A stretch of DNA of 64,000 nucleotides, from NCBI GenBank assembly GCA_958296345.1, contig CATQIJ010000018.1, forward strand, positions 20,294 through 84,293. The letters are read 5' to 3'. The notes below the pieces were generated by a model. It saw nothing but the letters and a program-made list of their open reading frames with translations. It ran no database searches and had not been told where the DNA came from. This document shows, piece by piece, positions 36,722-47,055 of the stretch (position 1 is the first letter of the stretch; every line of letters starts with the position of its first letter). This DNA is from an uncultured Rhizobiaceae bacterium (GTDB taxonomy: Bacteria > Pseudomonadota > Alphaproteobacteria > Rhizobiales > Rhizobiaceae). Position numbers and translations under genes: made by a program.

Positions 36722-37337
36722 ATGCTTTCAGAAGTTCTTGGCGTTAATTGGGATAAAGCATTTCGTGCAAGCCCATACTGGCTTCGTTTTGAATTAGGTG
36801 GAGAAATATTAAGAAACACAAAGCAACCTGTTCCAAGATTTATTCAAGCTTTTAGCAGAGCTCAAACTGTTGCAAACAAATTGTTTTCGCAATCGACGCT
36901 TATCACAGCAGTATTATCTGCATGTGCAGAATCTCATAACGACCTATATGCACCAAGTGCTGATCCATTTAGCTCACTAAAATCCTTGGGTTTTCAGTCT
37001 GAAGTTCCCTGGTGTAGCTGGTCAGCCCCTTTTGATCCTGACGATGAAGAAAGTATTCAACTTAACTGGCGTGCTGTTGATCTTAGCGACATGTTAATGC
37101 GAGACACACTTATATGGACATCAATTGTTTATGAAATGGCAATCGACCCCTAAAGCACCAGTTGTTTCATATTTTGTCGATTTCGATGCAGGTTTGCTGC
37201 TACACGTCTATGACGATAGGGGTATGGATGTTCATGCACGTGACCGTAAAACAATCGAACCACTCTATTATGAGTTCGATGAGTGGCTATTGGATTATGA
37301 CCGTCCAAGAATGAATGCAATATTCGAAGCAAACTAG
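36722..37337 (+). pseudogene. DUF3885-like protein with +1 frameshift
   Basis: About 204 residues if repaired. The first frame runs MLSEVLGVNWDKAFRASPYW to VYEMAIDP, ending at a stop after CCCC (37147-37150); removing one C joins it to KAPVVSYFVDFDAGLLLHVY and DDRGMDVHARDRKTIEPLYY, the C-terminal DUF3885 signature with LLDYDR. The function of DUF3885 proteins is unknown; they recall immunity-type proteins in layout, but nothing nearby supports that. A terminator follows. Confidence 0.78.
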
Positions 37338-37347
37338 CTTATAATGG

Positions 37348-37374
37348 ACTCTAAGCAGACCTTAGAGTATTTTT
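37348..37374 (+). terminator. Rho-independent terminator after DUF3885
   Basis: ACTCTAAG / CTTAGAGT perfect 8-bp stem with a 5-nt loop, then ATTTTT. It coincides with the first copy of a diverged 47-bp repeat. Confidence 0.75.
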
Positions 37375-37396
37375 AGATTTAGTCGCTTCTGGCACA
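37350..37396 (+). repeat. Diverged interspersed repeat, copy 1
   Basis: This 47-bp segment aligns without gaps to 50561-50607, with about 33 identical positions; shared blocks are AAGCAGAC, TTAG, CTTCT and GCACA. Both copies lie at the 3' end of a plus-strand gene facing a minus-strand gene. Confidence 0.5.
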
Positions 37397-37429
37397 ATGT
37401 AGACGTCACACTTATCTAGATGCCTACGC

Positions 37430-38623
37430 TTAAACAACCTCACCAGCCACAACGGCGCTTGCCCAGGCCCATTGGAAATTATAGCCGCCTAGCCAGCCTG
37501 TAACATCTACTGCTTCGCCAATTGCATATAGGCCTTTGACCTTTTTGCTTTCCATGGTTTTGGAAGAGAGCTCATCTGTTGAGATGCCGCCGATGGTTAC
37601 TTCTGCTTTTGCGAAGCCTTCTGTTCCGTTGGGGTTAAACTGCCAGTTTGCCAGCATTTGTTCTGATTGGGTTAGCTGTGCATTTTTGCAATCGCCTAAG
37701 TCTTTATTACTTTGAACGGGAAGTTTTTTGCATAAAACCTCTGCAAGGCGATCTGGGAGTTGCTGAGAGATAGCTGTTTCGAAATTGATGTTGGGGCGGG
37801 CTTCTTTGAAGTCGATCAACCAGCCTGGTTTTTGTTCTGGCATGAAGTTGATTGAAACTGCTTCGCCGTGTTTCCAATAAGATGAAATTTGTAAAATGGC
37901 GGGGCCAGATAACCCCTTATAGGTGAAGAGAGAAGCTTCTTGAAATTGTGTCTTACCGCATTTTGCGATTATATCTGTTGCGATGCCTGAAAGCTCAGTG
38001 AACAGCGCCTCATCCTTGCCAAGAGTAAAGGGGACAAGCGCTGGCTTTGGTTCAACGACTTTCATCTTGAATTGTCTTGCTAGATCATAGGCAAATCCCG
38101 TTGCGCCCATTTTGGGAATGGATGGCCCGCCTGTTGCAATTACCAAAGACTTTGCTTGATACGTGCCGCTGTTCGTTTCAACCGTGAAAATTTCATCTGC
38201 GTGCGAGACGCTTTTAATCTCTTTGTTTAGTTTTAAATCGACTTTGCCTTTTTCGCATTCATCCAAAAGCATGGAGACAATTTGCTTAGCGGAGACATCG
38301 CAGAAGAGTTGTCCGAGCGTCTTTTCATGCCAGTTAATATTATAGCGATCGACAAGCTTGATGAAGTCTTGCGGCTTGTATCGAGCAAGCGCAGATTTAG
38401 CGAAATGTGGGTTTTTACTGAGGTAATTTTTGTGAGTGGTTTTTGAATTGGTGAAATTGCACCGACCGCCACCAGAGATCAGAATTTTCTTGCCAGGGCT
38501 ATCTGCATGATCGACTAACAAAACCTTACGTCCGCGCTGGCCAGCGGTTGCAGCACACATCAAGCCTGCCCCACCTGCGCCTAGAATAATTGTGTCGTAA
38601 TGTTCTGATTTCACGCGTTTCAT
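37430..38623 (-). CDS. NAD(P)/FAD-dependent oxidoreductase (HI0933/BaiN family)
   Basis: A flavoprotein of about 397 residues in the HI0933/YhiN family. The FAD dinucleotide motif TIILGAGGAGLMCA is near the start, then GKKILISGGGRCNFTN, and a C-terminal GGYNFQWAWASAVVAGE. The reaction is not established. ATG 38623 is adopted; an in-frame TTG two codons earlier exists, and neither has a good ribosome site because the fba terminator lies immediately upstream. Intact. Confidence 0.88.
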   Translation of the reverse strand: MKRVKSEHYDTIILGAGGAGLMCAATAGQRGRKVLLVDHADSPGKKILISGGGRCNFTNSKTTHKNYLSKNPHFAKSALARYKPQDFIKLVDRYNINWHEKTLGQLFCDVSAKQIVSMLLDECEKGKVDLKLNKEIKSVSHADEIFTVETNSGTYQAKSLVIATGGPSIPKMGATGFAYDLARQFKMKVVEPKPALVPFTLGKDEALFTELSGIATDIIAKCGKTQFQEASLFTYKGLSGPAILQISSYWKHGEAVSINFMPEQKPGWLIDFKEARPNINFETAISQQLPDRLAEVLCKKLPVQSNKDLGDCKNAQLTQSEQMLANWQFNPNGTEGFAKAEVTIGGISTDELSSKTMESKKVKGLYAIGEAVDVTGWLGGYNFQWAWASAVVAGEVV

Positions 38624-38630
38624 TTCCAAT

Positions 38631-38657
38631 AAAAAAGCCCAGCATAATTGCTGGGCT
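38631..38657 (-). terminator. Rho-independent terminator of fba
   Basis: AGCCCAGC / GCTGGGCT stem with loop ATAATT, followed on the minus strand by a run of six U, directly downstream of fba. Confidence 0.92.
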
Positions 38658-38683
38658 GAATATAATCTATATTTGTTTAGGCT

Positions 38684-39745
38684 TTAAGCACCAGCAATTG
38701 AATTGCCCTTGCTGCCAAGAACTTCAAAAGCTTCTTGCAATCTGCTTACCATTGTTTCTTCGCCAGCGCGCAGAACTTTTCTCGGATCGTAAGTTGATTT
38801 GTTTGGCTTGCCTGTTTCAGGATCAATCTGATTTTCATAAGCAGTTGGGTTTTTTTGCATGTTTGTATGCACACCGTTAGAGAACGCAAATTGTGTGTCT
38901 GTGTCGATGTTCATTTTGAACACGCCGTAACCAATTGCTTCTTTGATGTCTGCTTCATCTGAACCAGAACCACCGTGGAAAACAAAGTCACATGGGTTGC
39001 TTACGCCGTCGCCCAATTGCGCTTCTACATGATCCTGACATGCTTTTAGAATCTTTGGCTGTAGTGTTACATTACCCGGCTTATAAACGCCGTGGACGTT
39101 GCCGAATGCAGCAGCTACTGAGAAATGACCCAAGCCCTGCAGCTCTTGGTATGCATACCAAACATCTTCCGGGGTTGTGTAAAGCTTAGAAGAGTCTGAT
39201 AAATCGTCAGAACCAACGCCATCCTCTTCACCGCCAGTGACACCGAGTTCAATCTCAAGGCTGATGTTTAGTTTGTCTAGTTTCTGAAGGTATTCTTTAC
39301 AAGTTGCAACGTTTGCTTCTGGTAGCTCTTCGGATAAATCAAGCATATGGCTTGAGAAAAGCGACTTACCGTTTGCTGCATGAAATTTTGCATTTTGTTC
39401 GATGAGTGAATCAATCCAAGGGAGTAATTTTCTGTTTGCGTGGTCTGTGTGTAGAACAACGCAAATGCCGTAATGCTCTGCAAGGTAATGCACGTGTTGG
39501 GCTGCAGATACTGCACCCATTACCATTCCGTCATGTGCTGATGGAATGCCTTTACCTGCATAAAACCCAGCGCCGCCATTTGATAGCTGGATAATTACAT
39601 CGGACTTTGCTTGAGCCGCTGCTTCCATCACTGCATTGATTGTATTCGTGCCAGAAATATTAACAGCAGGCATTGCATATTTGCCTTCTTTACAAGCTGC
39701 AACTAGTTCCGTGTATTCTGCTCCGGTAACAACACCTGGTTTCAT
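38684..39745 (-). CDS. fba: Fructose-bisphosphate aldolase class II
   Basis: Zinc-dependent aldolase cleaving fructose 1,6-bisphosphate, 353 residues, of the class IIA type (length and sequence like the E. coli enzyme). The motifs VVLHTDHANRKLL (zinc His and catalytic Asp), EIELGVTGGEEDGV and FHGGSGSDEADIKEA are present. It follows pgk in the same direction across a terminator, so it likely has its own promoter in 39746-39840. Intact. Confidence 0.96.
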   Translation of the reverse strand: MKPGVVTGAEYTELVAACKEGKYAMPAVNISGTNTINAVMEAAAQAKSDVIIQLSNGGAGFYAGKGIPSAHDGMVMGAVSAAQHVHYLAEHYGICVVLHTDHANRKLLPWIDSLIEQNAKFHAANGKSLFSSHMLDLSEELPEANVATCKEYLQKLDKLNISLEIELGVTGGEEDGVGSDDLSDSSKLYTTPEDVWYAYQELQGLGHFSVAAAFGNVHGVYKPGNVTLQPKILKACQDHVEAQLGDGVSNPCDFVFHGGSGSDEADIKEAIGYGVFKMNIDTDTQFAFSNGVHTNMQKNPTAYENQIDPETGKPNKSTYDPRKVLRAGEETMVSRLQEAFEVLGSKGNSIAGA

Positions 39746-39840
39746 GATTTTTCCTTGGAATTAATGTGTTATAAAATTTTGGCTACTTTAATGACTATGG
39801 GTAAAATAATCAATTAGCCCAGAAAACTGTTCAGTGCTTT

Positions 39841-39872
39841 TTAAAAGGGCTGGTTAATGAATTCCAGCCCTT
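39841..39872 (-). terminator. Terminator after pgk
   Basis: AAGGGCTGG / CCAGCCCTT 9-bp stem (39845-39853, 39864-39872) with a 10-nt loop; on the minus strand a short T/A-rich run follows. Confidence 0.75.
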
Positions 39873-39885
39873 CAAATGAGAAGAA

Positions 39886-41079
39886 TTAAGCCTTTAAGAC
39901 GCTCACGCCTGGTAAGTCTTTACCTTCCATCCATTCAAGAAATGCTCCGCCTGCTGTTGAAACGTAGGTGAAATCTTTTGAGGCATCTGCGTGGTTTAGT
40001 GCTGCGACTGTGTCTCCGCCGCCACCAACAGATACAAGATTGCCTTCGCGTGTTTGTTTACCGGCAGCTTTTGCGACAAGAACTGTTGCGATATCAAAAG
40101 GTTCAATTTCAAAAGCACCCAATGGGCCATTCCAGATGAGTGTTTTTGAAGTTTTGATTTTTGAAATGATGTATTCAACAGTCATCTGTCCTGCATCAAG
40201 GATCATTTTGTCTGCTGGGCATTGTGTTACTGGTATGTTTGCATTTGCAGCATTTGCGGCAAATTCACCAGCTACAACAACATCTTCTGGTAAGATAATC
40301 TCGCAGTTTTCTTTTTCAGCTTTTGCAAGAATTTCACGTGCAGTGTCACCAAGCTCATGCTCGCAAAGTGATTTACCGACATCTACGCCTTGTGCTGCAA
40401 GGAATGTATTTGCCATGCCGCCGCCAATAACCAAGCGATCAACTTTGCCAACAAGATTTCCAAGTAGGTCTAGTTTAGTTGAAACTTTTGCACCGCCTAC
40501 GATTGCAATAACTGGGCGTTCTGGTTCGCCAAGGCCTGCTTCTAAGGCTTCAAGTTCAGCTTGCATGGTGCGACCTGCAACGGCTTTCATGTGACGTGCT
40601 ACACCTTCAGTTGATGCATGCGCGCGGTGACTTGCTGAAAATGCATCAGAGACGAACAGATCGCCATTCTTTGCTAAATCAGCTGCAAAAGCATCGTCGT
40701 TTTTCTCTTCGCCTTCATGGAAGCGTGTGTTTTCTAATAAAGTCACATCACCATCATGCATCGGGTTTATTGCAGCTTCCGCCATAGGACCAATGCAATC
40801 GGTTGAGAATGAAACAGGTTTACCTATCATATCTGAAAGTGTCGTGACGACGGGCGCTAGTGACATTTCCGGATTGATTTTACCATTTGGGCGGCCAAAA
40901 TGAGCTAGTAGAATAACTTTACCGCCTTTTTCTGAAATCTCACCGATTGTAGGTAAAATGCGCAGAATGCGGGTTGCATCGGTTACCTGACCGTCTGCCA
41001 TCGGGACGTTTAGATCGACGCGGACCAGAACGCGTTTGCCTGAAACTTCGACGTCATCAAGGGTTTTGAAACTAGGCAT
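39886..41079 (-). CDS. pgk: Phosphoglycerate kinase
   Basis: Transfers phosphate from 1,3-bisphosphoglycerate to ADP, 397 residues. Motifs include [36 protein letters not shown], and the nucleotide loop [12 protein letters not shown] with [13 protein letters not shown] at the end. The next gene of the cluster (gap) is separated by an opposing lipoprotein gene. Intact. The long open frame on the opposite strand within it is a codon-bias shadow. Confidence 0.97.
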   Translation of the reverse strand: MPSFKTLDDVEVSGKRVLVRVDLNVPMADGQVTDATRILRILPTIGEISEKGGKVILLAHFGRPNGKINPEMSLAPVVTTLSDMIGKPVSFSTDCIGPMAEAAINPMHDGDVTLLENTRFHEGEEKNDDAFAADLAKNGDLFVSDAFSASHRAHASTEGVARHMKAVAGRTMQAELEALEAGLGEPERPVIAIVGGAKVSTKLDLLGNLVGKVDRLVIGGGMANTFLAAQGVDVGKSLCEHELGDTAREILAKAEKENCEIILPEDVVVAGEFAANAANANIPVTQCPADKMILDAGQMTVEYIISKIKTSKTLIWNGPLGAFEIEPFDIATVLVAKAAGKQTREGNLVSVGGGGDTVAALNHADASKDFTYVSTAGGAFLEWMEGKDLPGVSVLKA

Positions 41080-41218
41080 AAAAGATATCTCTCACTGATA
41101 AGGAATTTACTGCTTGTTACTTAGCAGAAGTCACAATCTTCTCAAGTGATTAGGTAAAAACTTAACTCTTGGTTAACCACAAATTTTATTAAGTGTCCTT
41201 AAGTCATGGGGGTCCATT

Positions 41219-41956
41219 ATGATTCGAAATACTGTAATATTTTCTGCTGCACTTTTTGTTATGTCTAGTTGTGCAAGTAATAATAATTTTAAAACTACGC
41301 AAACATTTGCACCAGCTAAATTTCAGGTTGCAGATGTTTACGTCAATATGGCTGGCGGAATTGAAAATTCAAACCGCGTTCGTAAGTTAATGAAGAATGC
41401 AGGTGCTAATACTGCAAATGTTTATAATGATACGATGCAATCTGCACGATCTATTTACCCACTAGAAATTGAAGTGACCGAACTTAATTATCGCAATCCG
41501 AAAGCATCGGCTACTTCGGGCGACCGCACGTATATTCGATATACAGCGACATTGCGCGAAGAAGCATCTGGGGCAGTTTATAGAGCTTTGCCTGTAACGT
41601 ATTATCACGTCTCAGCTGGCTTATTAGAGAGTTCTGAAGCAAAGCAAAATGCTGAAAAAAACATGATTAGACTTTCCATCAAAAATGCATTTGCACGTTT
41701 ATACGGCCTGGAAAGTGTATCACAAAATGTTCAAACACCTTTTACAACCAATGATATTTTTGCGTCACCTGAAGCGGTTTCTGCAAAGCCTGTTGTTACT
41801 CGTGCCAAACCAATTGTTGCAAAGCCCATAACGCCTGCTCCAACAGCTGCGCCAGTTACGACAACGCCAGAAGTGATTGTTGCACCGGATGAAGCTATCA
41901 TTGAGAGCACGACCACAGAGGATGGCGTAACTGTGCTTAAGTGCGCTGTTTGTTAA
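41219..41956 (+). CDS. Lipoprotein of unknown function
   Basis: A 245-residue lipoprotein: signal peptide with lipobox VMSSCAS (Cys at about 18), a globular region to about residue 165 (NRVRKLMKNAGANTANVYND, IRYTATLREEASGAVY), and a Pro/Thr/Ala-rich low-complexity segment before an acidic end with CAVC. I do not recognise the family. GGGGG lies before the ATG. It lies on the opposite strand between gap and pgk, breaking the cluster. Confidence 0.75.
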   Translation: MIRNTVIFSAALFVMSSCASNNNFKTTQTFAPAKFQVADVYVNMAGGIENSNRVRKLMKNAGANTANVYNDTMQSARSIYPLEIEVTELNYRNPKASATSGDRTYIRYTATLREEASGAVYRALPVTYYHVSAGLLESSEAKQNAEKNMIRLSIKNAFARLYGLESVSQNVQTPFTTNDIFASPEAVSAKPVVTRAKPIVAKPITPAPTAAPVTTTPEVIVAPDEAIIESTTTEDGVTVLKCAVC

Positions 41957-41988
41957 TTAGTATTTAGGTTGCTTATTTTCTGGCGGCG

Positions 41989-42180
41989 CTAAAAGTCTTC
42001 GCCCGCTTTATCAATGCCAACGCCAGTTCCAATACCTGAACTTAATCCATCATCATTTTGTTCATACATCTTTTGAATCTGCTTATCGCGCCTAATGCTT
42101 TTGCGAAACATCCACGAAAGCAAAAAGGCCACCGCGATGATAATCAAAGCGATGGCCAGAAAGATTGTGATGGTGTCCAT
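41989..42180 (-). CDS. Small membrane protein downstream of gap
   Basis: A 63-residue protein with one N-terminal transmembrane helix (about residues 4-25) followed by a basic RKSIRRDKQ stretch and a Gly/Asp-rich tail. It starts 11 nt after the gap stop in the same direction, so it is co-transcribed with tkt-gap. No function is known; no family was recognised. The orientation (short N-terminus out, basic C-terminus in) is inferred from the positive charges. Confidence 0.65.
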   Translation of the reverse strand: MDTITIFLAIALIIIAVAFLLSWMFRKSIRRDKQIQKMYEQNDDGLSSGIGTGVGIDKAGEDF

Positions 42181-42191
42181 CTAAGCTTGAG

Positions 42192-43193
42192 CTAGATGAG
42201 TTTACCCATAGCAACCGCTGTATCTGACATGCGGTTTGAGAAACCCCACTCGTTGTCGTACCAAGTTAGGATGCGAACAAGATTGCCATCTAGCACTGTT
42301 GTTTGATCTTGAGCAAAGTTTGATGAATGTGGGTCGTGATTGAAGTCGATTGAAACCAATGGCTGCGTTACAAAATCAAGGATGCCATTAAGTTCGCCTT
42401 CTGCGGCTGCTTTAATCGCACCATTTACTTCCTCAACAGTTACATCGCGCTTAGGTACGAATTTCAAATCCACAACAGATACATTTGGTGTCGGTACGCG
42501 GATTGATGAACCGTCAAGCTTACCAGCTAGATCTGGCAACACTAGGCCAACTGCTTTTGCAGCGCCTGTTGATGTTGGAATCATAGACATTGCCGCTGCA
42601 CGTGCGCGGTAAAGGTCTGAGTGCATTGTGTCCAATGTTGGTTGGTCGCCTGTATATGAGTGGATTGTTGTCATATAGCCTTTTTCAATGCCGAACGCTT
42701 TGTTCAAGACATAAGCAACAGGTGCCAAGCAGTTTGTTGTACAAGATGCGTTTGAAACAACTAGATCATCGCTTGTTAGGATGTCGTGGTTCACGCCATA
42801 TACGATTGTTGGAATGTCTGAACCACCTGGAGCAGAAATCAAAACGCGCTTAGAACCGTTCTCAAGGTGTTGGCTAGCTTTTTCTTTGCTTGCGAAAAAA
42901 CCAGTACATTCCATTGCGATATCTACATCTGACCATGGGAGTTCTTTTGGGTCGCGAATAGCTGTTACGCGGATTGGACCTTGGCCTACATCCATTGTGT
43001 CACCGTTAACCGTCATAGTGCCTGGAAATTTGCCATGCACTGAATCGTAACGCATTAGGTGTGCGTTTGTTTCAACTGGACCAAGGTCGTTGATTGCAAC
43101 AACTTGAATGTCTGTGCGACCAGATTCCATAATTGCGCGAAGAACATTACGGCCAATTCGGCCAAATCCGTTAATACCGACTTTTAAAGTCAT
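42192..43193 (-). CDS. gap: Glyceraldehyde-3-phosphate dehydrogenase, type I
   Basis: NAD-dependent GAPDH of glycolysis, 333 residues. The Rossmann start [17 protein letters not shown], the catalytic [12 protein letters not shown] with Cys, and the C-terminal [12 protein letters not shown] are all present. It is 29 nt downstream of tkt in the same direction. Intact. Confidence 0.97.
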   Translation of the reverse strand: MTLKVGINGFGRIGRNVLRAIMESGRTDIQVVAINDLGPVETNAHLMRYDSVHGKFPGTMTVNGDTMDVGQGPIRVTAIRDPKELPWSDVDIAMECTGFFASKEKASQHLENGSKRVLISAPGGSDIPTIVYGVNHDILTSDDLVVSNASCTTNCLAPVAYVLNKAFGIEKGYMTTIHSYTGDQPTLDTMHSDLYRARAAAMSMIPTSTGAAKAVGLVLPDLAGKLDGSSIRVPTPNVSVVDLKFVPKRDVTVEEVNGAIKAAAEGELNGILDFVTQPLVSIDFNHDPHSSNFAQDQTTVLDGNLVRILTWYDNEWGFSNRMSDTAVAMGKLI

Positions 43194-43222
43194 TTTGTTT
43201 TCTCCAGTATTTTACGCGAAGC

Positions 43223-45220
43223 TTATTCGCTTGCGTCTTCAAGTTTTGCATTTGCAGCTTCTACAACCGCATCTGCCGTTATGCCAAAATGTTCGAACAA
43301 TTGCGAAGCTGGCGCAGATGCACCAAACCCGTTCATGCCAACGAAAGTTCCATCTGAACCAATGAAGCGTTCCCAACCTTGTTTGATTGCAGCTTCAACC
43401 GCAATCTTAACAGGTGCGTCGCCAATGATTGATTTTTGATAATCACTGGATTGAGCTTCGAATAATTCAAAACAAGGAACAGATACAACGCGTGTTGGTG
43501 TGCCTGCTTCTTCGAGTTGAGTTTGTGCTGCTAAAGCCAATTCAACTTCTGAGCCAGAGGCAAAGATTGTTACGCTTGCATCATTAGACGCTTCTGACAA
43601 TTCATAAGCGCCTTTTGCACAAAGGTTGTCTTCAGTAAATTCAGTGCGAACTGTAGGAAGTCCCTGACGCGTTAGTGCGATTGCACTAGGTGTCTTTTGT
43701 GCTTCCATTGCAATCTGCCAACATTCTGCTGTTTCAACAGTATCTGCTGGGCGGAATACATATAGGTTTGGTATCGCACGAAGCGCTGCCATGTGCTCAA
43801 CAGGTTGGTGTGTTGGACCATCTTCGCCAAGACCGATGGAATCATGCGTTAGAACATGAATGACACGAATGCCCATAAGAGCTGCTAGACGAATGGATGG
43901 GCGGCAATAATCTGAGAAGATCAAGAAGCCACCTGAGTATGGTATTAAACCACCATGAAGCGCCATGCCGTTCATAGCTGCGGCCATGCCGTGTTCGCGA
44001 ATGCCGTAATGGATAAAGCGACCAGAGTAATCAGCAGCTGATAAAATTTCCGTTTGGCTGGTTTTGGTGTTGTTAGAACCTGTTAAATCAGCAGAGCCAC
44101 CAACTGTTTCTGGCACAACGCCATTGATTACTTCTAGGACAGCTTGAGAAGATTGGCGTGTTGCCATCTTCGGTTTGTCTTTGGCAAGTTGCTTCTTCAT
44201 TTTAAGAATAGCATCGCCAAGATCAGATGAAACATCACCGCGGATACGGCGTTCAAATTCACCTTTAAGTTCTGGCTCAATATCTTCGTAGCGTTTTTCC
44301 CAAGCCTTGTGTTCTTTGCAACACGTAAGACCAGCAATGCGCCAATCATCGAGAATTTCTGCAGGTACTTTGAAAGGTTCAGCTTCCCAACCCAGAGCTT
44401 TTCTCGTGAGAGCAATTTCTTCATCCCCCAAAGGAGCGCCATGTGCTTTTGATTTACCAGAAACATTTGGTGAGCCAAAACCAATGGTTGTTTTACATGA
44501 AATCATTGTCGGCTTGTCGCTCTTATGAGCTTTTTCGATAGCTTCGCCAATTTCATCATGGTTATGACCATCGATGTGAATGGTATTCCAGCCAGATGCT
44601 TTAAAACGTGCAATCTGGTCTGTTGAGTCTGTCATCGAGATTGGGCCGTCGATTGAGATAGAGTTGTTATCCCAGAAAACAATCAACTTATTGAGTTTCA
44701 GATGACCAGCAAGTGTAATCGCTTCTTGGCTGATGCCTTCCATTAAACATCCGTCGCCTGCTAGGCAATATGTGAAGTGGTTGCTTAAATCATCACCAAA
44801 ATCGGCGTTCATTTTACGCTCAGCAATTGCCATACCTACTGCATTACCAATACCCTGACCCAATGGGCCAGTTGTGGTCTCGATACCAGCCGCATGGCCA
44901 TATTCTGGGTGGCCGGCAGTTTTTGAGCCGAGTTGGCGGAAGTTTTTGATCTGATCAATGTCGATGTCTTCATATCCCAAAAGATAAAGCAGGGAATAAA
45001 GCAACATTGAGCCGTGGCCTGCAGATAAGACAAAACGGTCTCTGTCTGGCCAATGCGGATGTTTCGCATCAAAACTCATGTATTTCGTGAATAATACAGT
45101 AACAATGTCAGCTGCGCCCATTGGAAGGCCAGGGTGGCCTGAGTTTGCTGCTTGTACTGCGTCGATTGAGAGAAAACGAATGGCGTTTGCCATATCGTTA
45201 GAGGAATTCTTCTTGTTCAT
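43223..45220 (-). CDS. tkt: Transketolase
   Basis: Thiamine-diphosphate enzyme of the pentose phosphate pathway, 665 residues. It shows the [14 protein letters not shown] start, the ThDP motif [13 protein letters not shown] through DNNSISIDG, the [19 protein letters not shown] segment and [19 protein letters not shown]. It heads the tkt-gap-small-protein operon. ATG 45220 is used, although a Met nine codons later is possible. The 356 bases upstream (45221-45576), between tkt and the divergent DUF4164 gene, hold no recognisable feature apart from presumed promoters. Confidence 0.97.
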   Translation of the reverse strand: MNKKNSSNDMANAIRFLSIDAVQAANSGHPGLPMGAADIVTVLFTKYMSFDAKHPHWPDRDRFVLSAGHGSMLLYSLLYLLGYEDIDIDQIKNFRQLGSKTAGHPEYGHAAGIETTTGPLGQGIGNAVGMAIAERKMNADFGDDLSNHFTYCLAGDGCLMEGISQEAITLAGHLKLNKLIVFWDNNSISIDGPISMTDSTDQIARFKASGWNTIHIDGHNHDEIGEAIEKAHKSDKPTMISCKTTIGFGSPNVSGKSKAHGAPLGDEEIALTRKALGWEAEPFKVPAEILDDWRIAGLTCCKEHKAWEKRYEDIEPELKGEFERRIRGDVSSDLGDAILKMKKQLAKDKPKMATRQSSQAVLEVINGVVPETVGGSADLTGSNNTKTSQTEILSAADYSGRFIHYGIREHGMAAAMNGMALHGGLIPYSGGFLIFSDYCRPSIRLAALMGIRVIHVLTHDSIGLGEDGPTHQPVEHMAALRAIPNLYVFRPADTVETAECWQIAMEAQKTPSAIALTRQGLPTVRTEFTEDNLCAKGAYELSEASNDASVTIFASGSEVELALAAQTQLEEAGTPTRVVSVPCFELFEAQSSDYQKSIIGDAPVKIAVEAAIKQGWERFIGSDGTFVGMNGFGASAPASQLFEHFGITADAVVEAANAKLEDASE

Positions 45221-45576
45221 GCTATCTCGCAGGATAAGAATGTCAGGGATGGTAATTTAGTACCCAATTTAAAGGCAAAAGAAGGCATTACCTAGCTCGG
45301 GCGAACACTTAGCATTTGCGGCGTAAGAGTCAATGGAGCCAAGTGGGCTACTTGGGGGCAAAATATCAATTATTATAGCAATATGTGAATAGTTCGTCTG
45401 GGGGTAACCATAATCTATGATTGACGTTTACTTCGAGTATTGCCTAATAATAATCGCCTAAGTGCTTGTGATGGCGATGATTCGTAACTTATTGAGCATG
45501 GGTATTGGGGTGATTTTCTTGCAGATGTCTGATTTTGTTAGATTTCTGGATTAATTAGTAAAGGTAATGAGTACAG

Positions 45577-45858
45577 ATGCCCGATAATAATCCGCTTGCT
45601 GATGCGTTTTCAAAGCTGAATTCTGCCCTGGATCGTTTAGATAAAGCTGTTGATGCTAGAGTAGAACGTGAGTCTGTACTCGGTGATGCAGAGGCTGAAG
45701 TTCAACGTATGGGCTCAGATCGTGCCCGATTAGCTGAATCACTTGATTCGGCTCAAGAACGCGCTCAACAGCTTGAACATGTTAACAAGGAAGTCTCTCG
45801 CCGCCTTGTTGATGCCATGGAATCAATACGTGGTGTCGTTGAACAAAAGCAGATTTAG
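45577..45858 (+). CDS. DUF4164 family protein
   Basis: A 93-residue coiled-coil protein of DUF4164: LADAFSKLNSALDRLDKAVD, then acidic heptads to VVEQKQI. It lies just before zapA in Rhizobiales and may assist division, but this is only positional. The gap to the zapA TTG is 11 nt. Confidence 0.82.
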   Translation: MPDNNPLADAFSKLNSALDRLDKAVDARVERESVLGDAEAEVQRMGSDRARLAESLDSAQERAQQLEHVNKEVSRRLVDAMESIRGVVEQKQI

Positions 45859-45869
45859 GAGTTAGGCAA

Positions 45870-46235
45870 TTGCCAAGCGTAAATGTAACCATCAACGGTA
45901 AAAATTACCGAATGGCTTGTGATGAAGGGCAAGAAGACCATCTTCTTGCGCTTGCAGCAAAGTTTGATGGTTATGTGGATCAATTAAAAGGATCTTTTGG
46001 TGAGATTGGTGATCAGCGCTTGACCGTGATGGCTGGCGTTATGGTTACGGATAAAATTGATGAGCTTGAAGAAAAGCTATCCAAGCTTGAAGCAGAACTT
46101 ACTAAAGTCAAAGAGAGTAAAACAATTGCTTCGCGTGAAAAACAAGCTGGCGATGATGATCTAGCAAAAGGTATCACTGACGCTGCCAAGAAAATTGAAC
46201 AATTGAGTTTAAAATTGGCAGGTAGTGCTAGTTAA
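45870..46235 (+). CDS. zapA: Cell division protein ZapA
   Basis: FtsZ-associated protein that bundles protofilaments, 121 residues. The ZapA domain (VNVTINGKNYRMACDEGQED, LLALAAKFDGYVDQLK) spans about residues 3-85, followed by a coiled-coil tail. The start is TTG at 45870, AGGAG about 8 nt before it; no ATG gives the full domain. It is followed by a probable 6S RNA and the cyclo-ligase gene, the order common in proteobacteria. Confidence 0.88.
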   Translation: MPSVNVTINGKNYRMACDEGQEDHLLALAAKFDGYVDQLKGSFGEIGDQRLTVMAGVMVTDKIDELEEKLSKLEAELTKVKESKTIASREKQAGDDDLAKGITDAAKKIEQLSLKLAGSAS

Positions 46236-46284
46236 ATGAATTACCTAATGACATTCGTCTTACCCAAGCCTATATAGAGTTCAG

Positions 46285-46445
46285 CGCTACTGCTTGGTTC
46301 GATAAGACATACTTATTCCTGGGGCCTTACGCATTCCTTAGGGAGCTGTTCCTGATTAGGCTCGTGGGTCTTTTCATACGGCGCCCACCTACATAGTAGG
46401 TTTCCCGGATTGTCGACTGTCTACCGGCCGTGGTGGTGCGCTACT
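46285..46445 (+). ncRNA. ssrS: 6S RNA (SsrS), probable
   Basis: The 237-bp gap between zapA and the 5-formyl-THF cyclo-ligase gene is the standard site of 6S RNA, the promoter-mimicking RNA that binds sigma70 RNA polymerase. The region is GC-richer than other spacers, non-coding, and has ends able to pair (GCGCTACTGC near 46286 with GTGGTGCGCTAC near 46432) around internal hairpins such as CCTAC-ATA-GTAGG. The ends are approximate. Confidence 0.6.
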
Positions 46446-46472
46446 TTATAAATTTAAGCCGAAGAACTCTCC

Positions 46473-47054
46473 ATGGATTGTCAAGAACATAAAGCAAAGC
46501 TTCGTAATGTTTCATTGGCGAGGCGTGATGCGCTACCTGGCGATGTTCGTATTGAAAAATCACTTGAGGCAACTGCGCACGGCGAAAAGCATATTGAGTT
46601 TGATGCGGGTACGGTTATCTCGGGCTTTTTTCCGATAAGATCAGAAATTGACCCACGACCTTTGATGGATGAGTTTCGCAAACTAGGCGCAAGATTATGT
46701 TTGCCCATTGTCCAAGACAAGACCACGATTGTATTTCGTGAGTTAGTGCGGGGTGCAGAGCTTGTTGATACGGGTTTTGGTACGTGTGGGCCAAGTGAAG
46801 ATGCGGAAGTGCTTGATCCTTCGCTTTTGATTATGCCGTTATCTGTTTTTGATCATCATGGCGGACGCATTGGCTATGGGGCAGGTCATTATGACCGTGC
46901 CATTTCCAAGATTATCGATAAGGGTATCAAGCCTCGGTTAATTGGTATGGCATTTGATTGTCAGCATGAAGAGCGCGTTCCTGTTGAACCACATGACCAA
47001 CCGCTGGATGCCATGCTCACTGAGAGTGGGTTTTATCCTGCAAAAGGTATTTAA
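46473..47054 (+). CDS. ygfA: 5-formyltetrahydrofolate cyclo-ligase
   Basis: Converts 5-formyl-THF to 5,10-methenyl-THF with ATP, 193 residues. The N-terminal KAKLRNVSLARRDAL, the ISGFFPIRSEIDPRPL segment and the ATP/folate motif GRIGYGAGHYDRAI are typical. It is directly downstream of the 6S RNA, as in many proteobacteria, and followed 1 nt later by the YmdB gene. Intact. Confidence 0.94.
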   Translation: MDCQEHKAKLRNVSLARRDALPGDVRIEKSLEATAHGEKHIEFDAGTVISGFFPIRSEIDPRPLMDEFRKLGARLCLPIVQDKTTIVFRELVRGAELVDTGFGTCGPSEDAEVLDPSLLIMPLSVFDHHGGRIGYGAGHYDRAISKIIDKGIKPRLIGMAFDCQHEERVPVEPHDQPLDAMLTESGFYPAKGI

Positions 47055-47055
47055 T

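Noticed and set aside
36722..37337. DUF3885 protein as part of a toxin-immunity system
   Set aside because: No toxin-like gene, secretion tag or polymorphic cassette lies beside it, and the gene is frameshifted.
39968..40594. A 208-codon open frame antisense to pgk
   Set aside because: It mirrors the codon bias of pgk, has no ribosome site and no recognisable domain.
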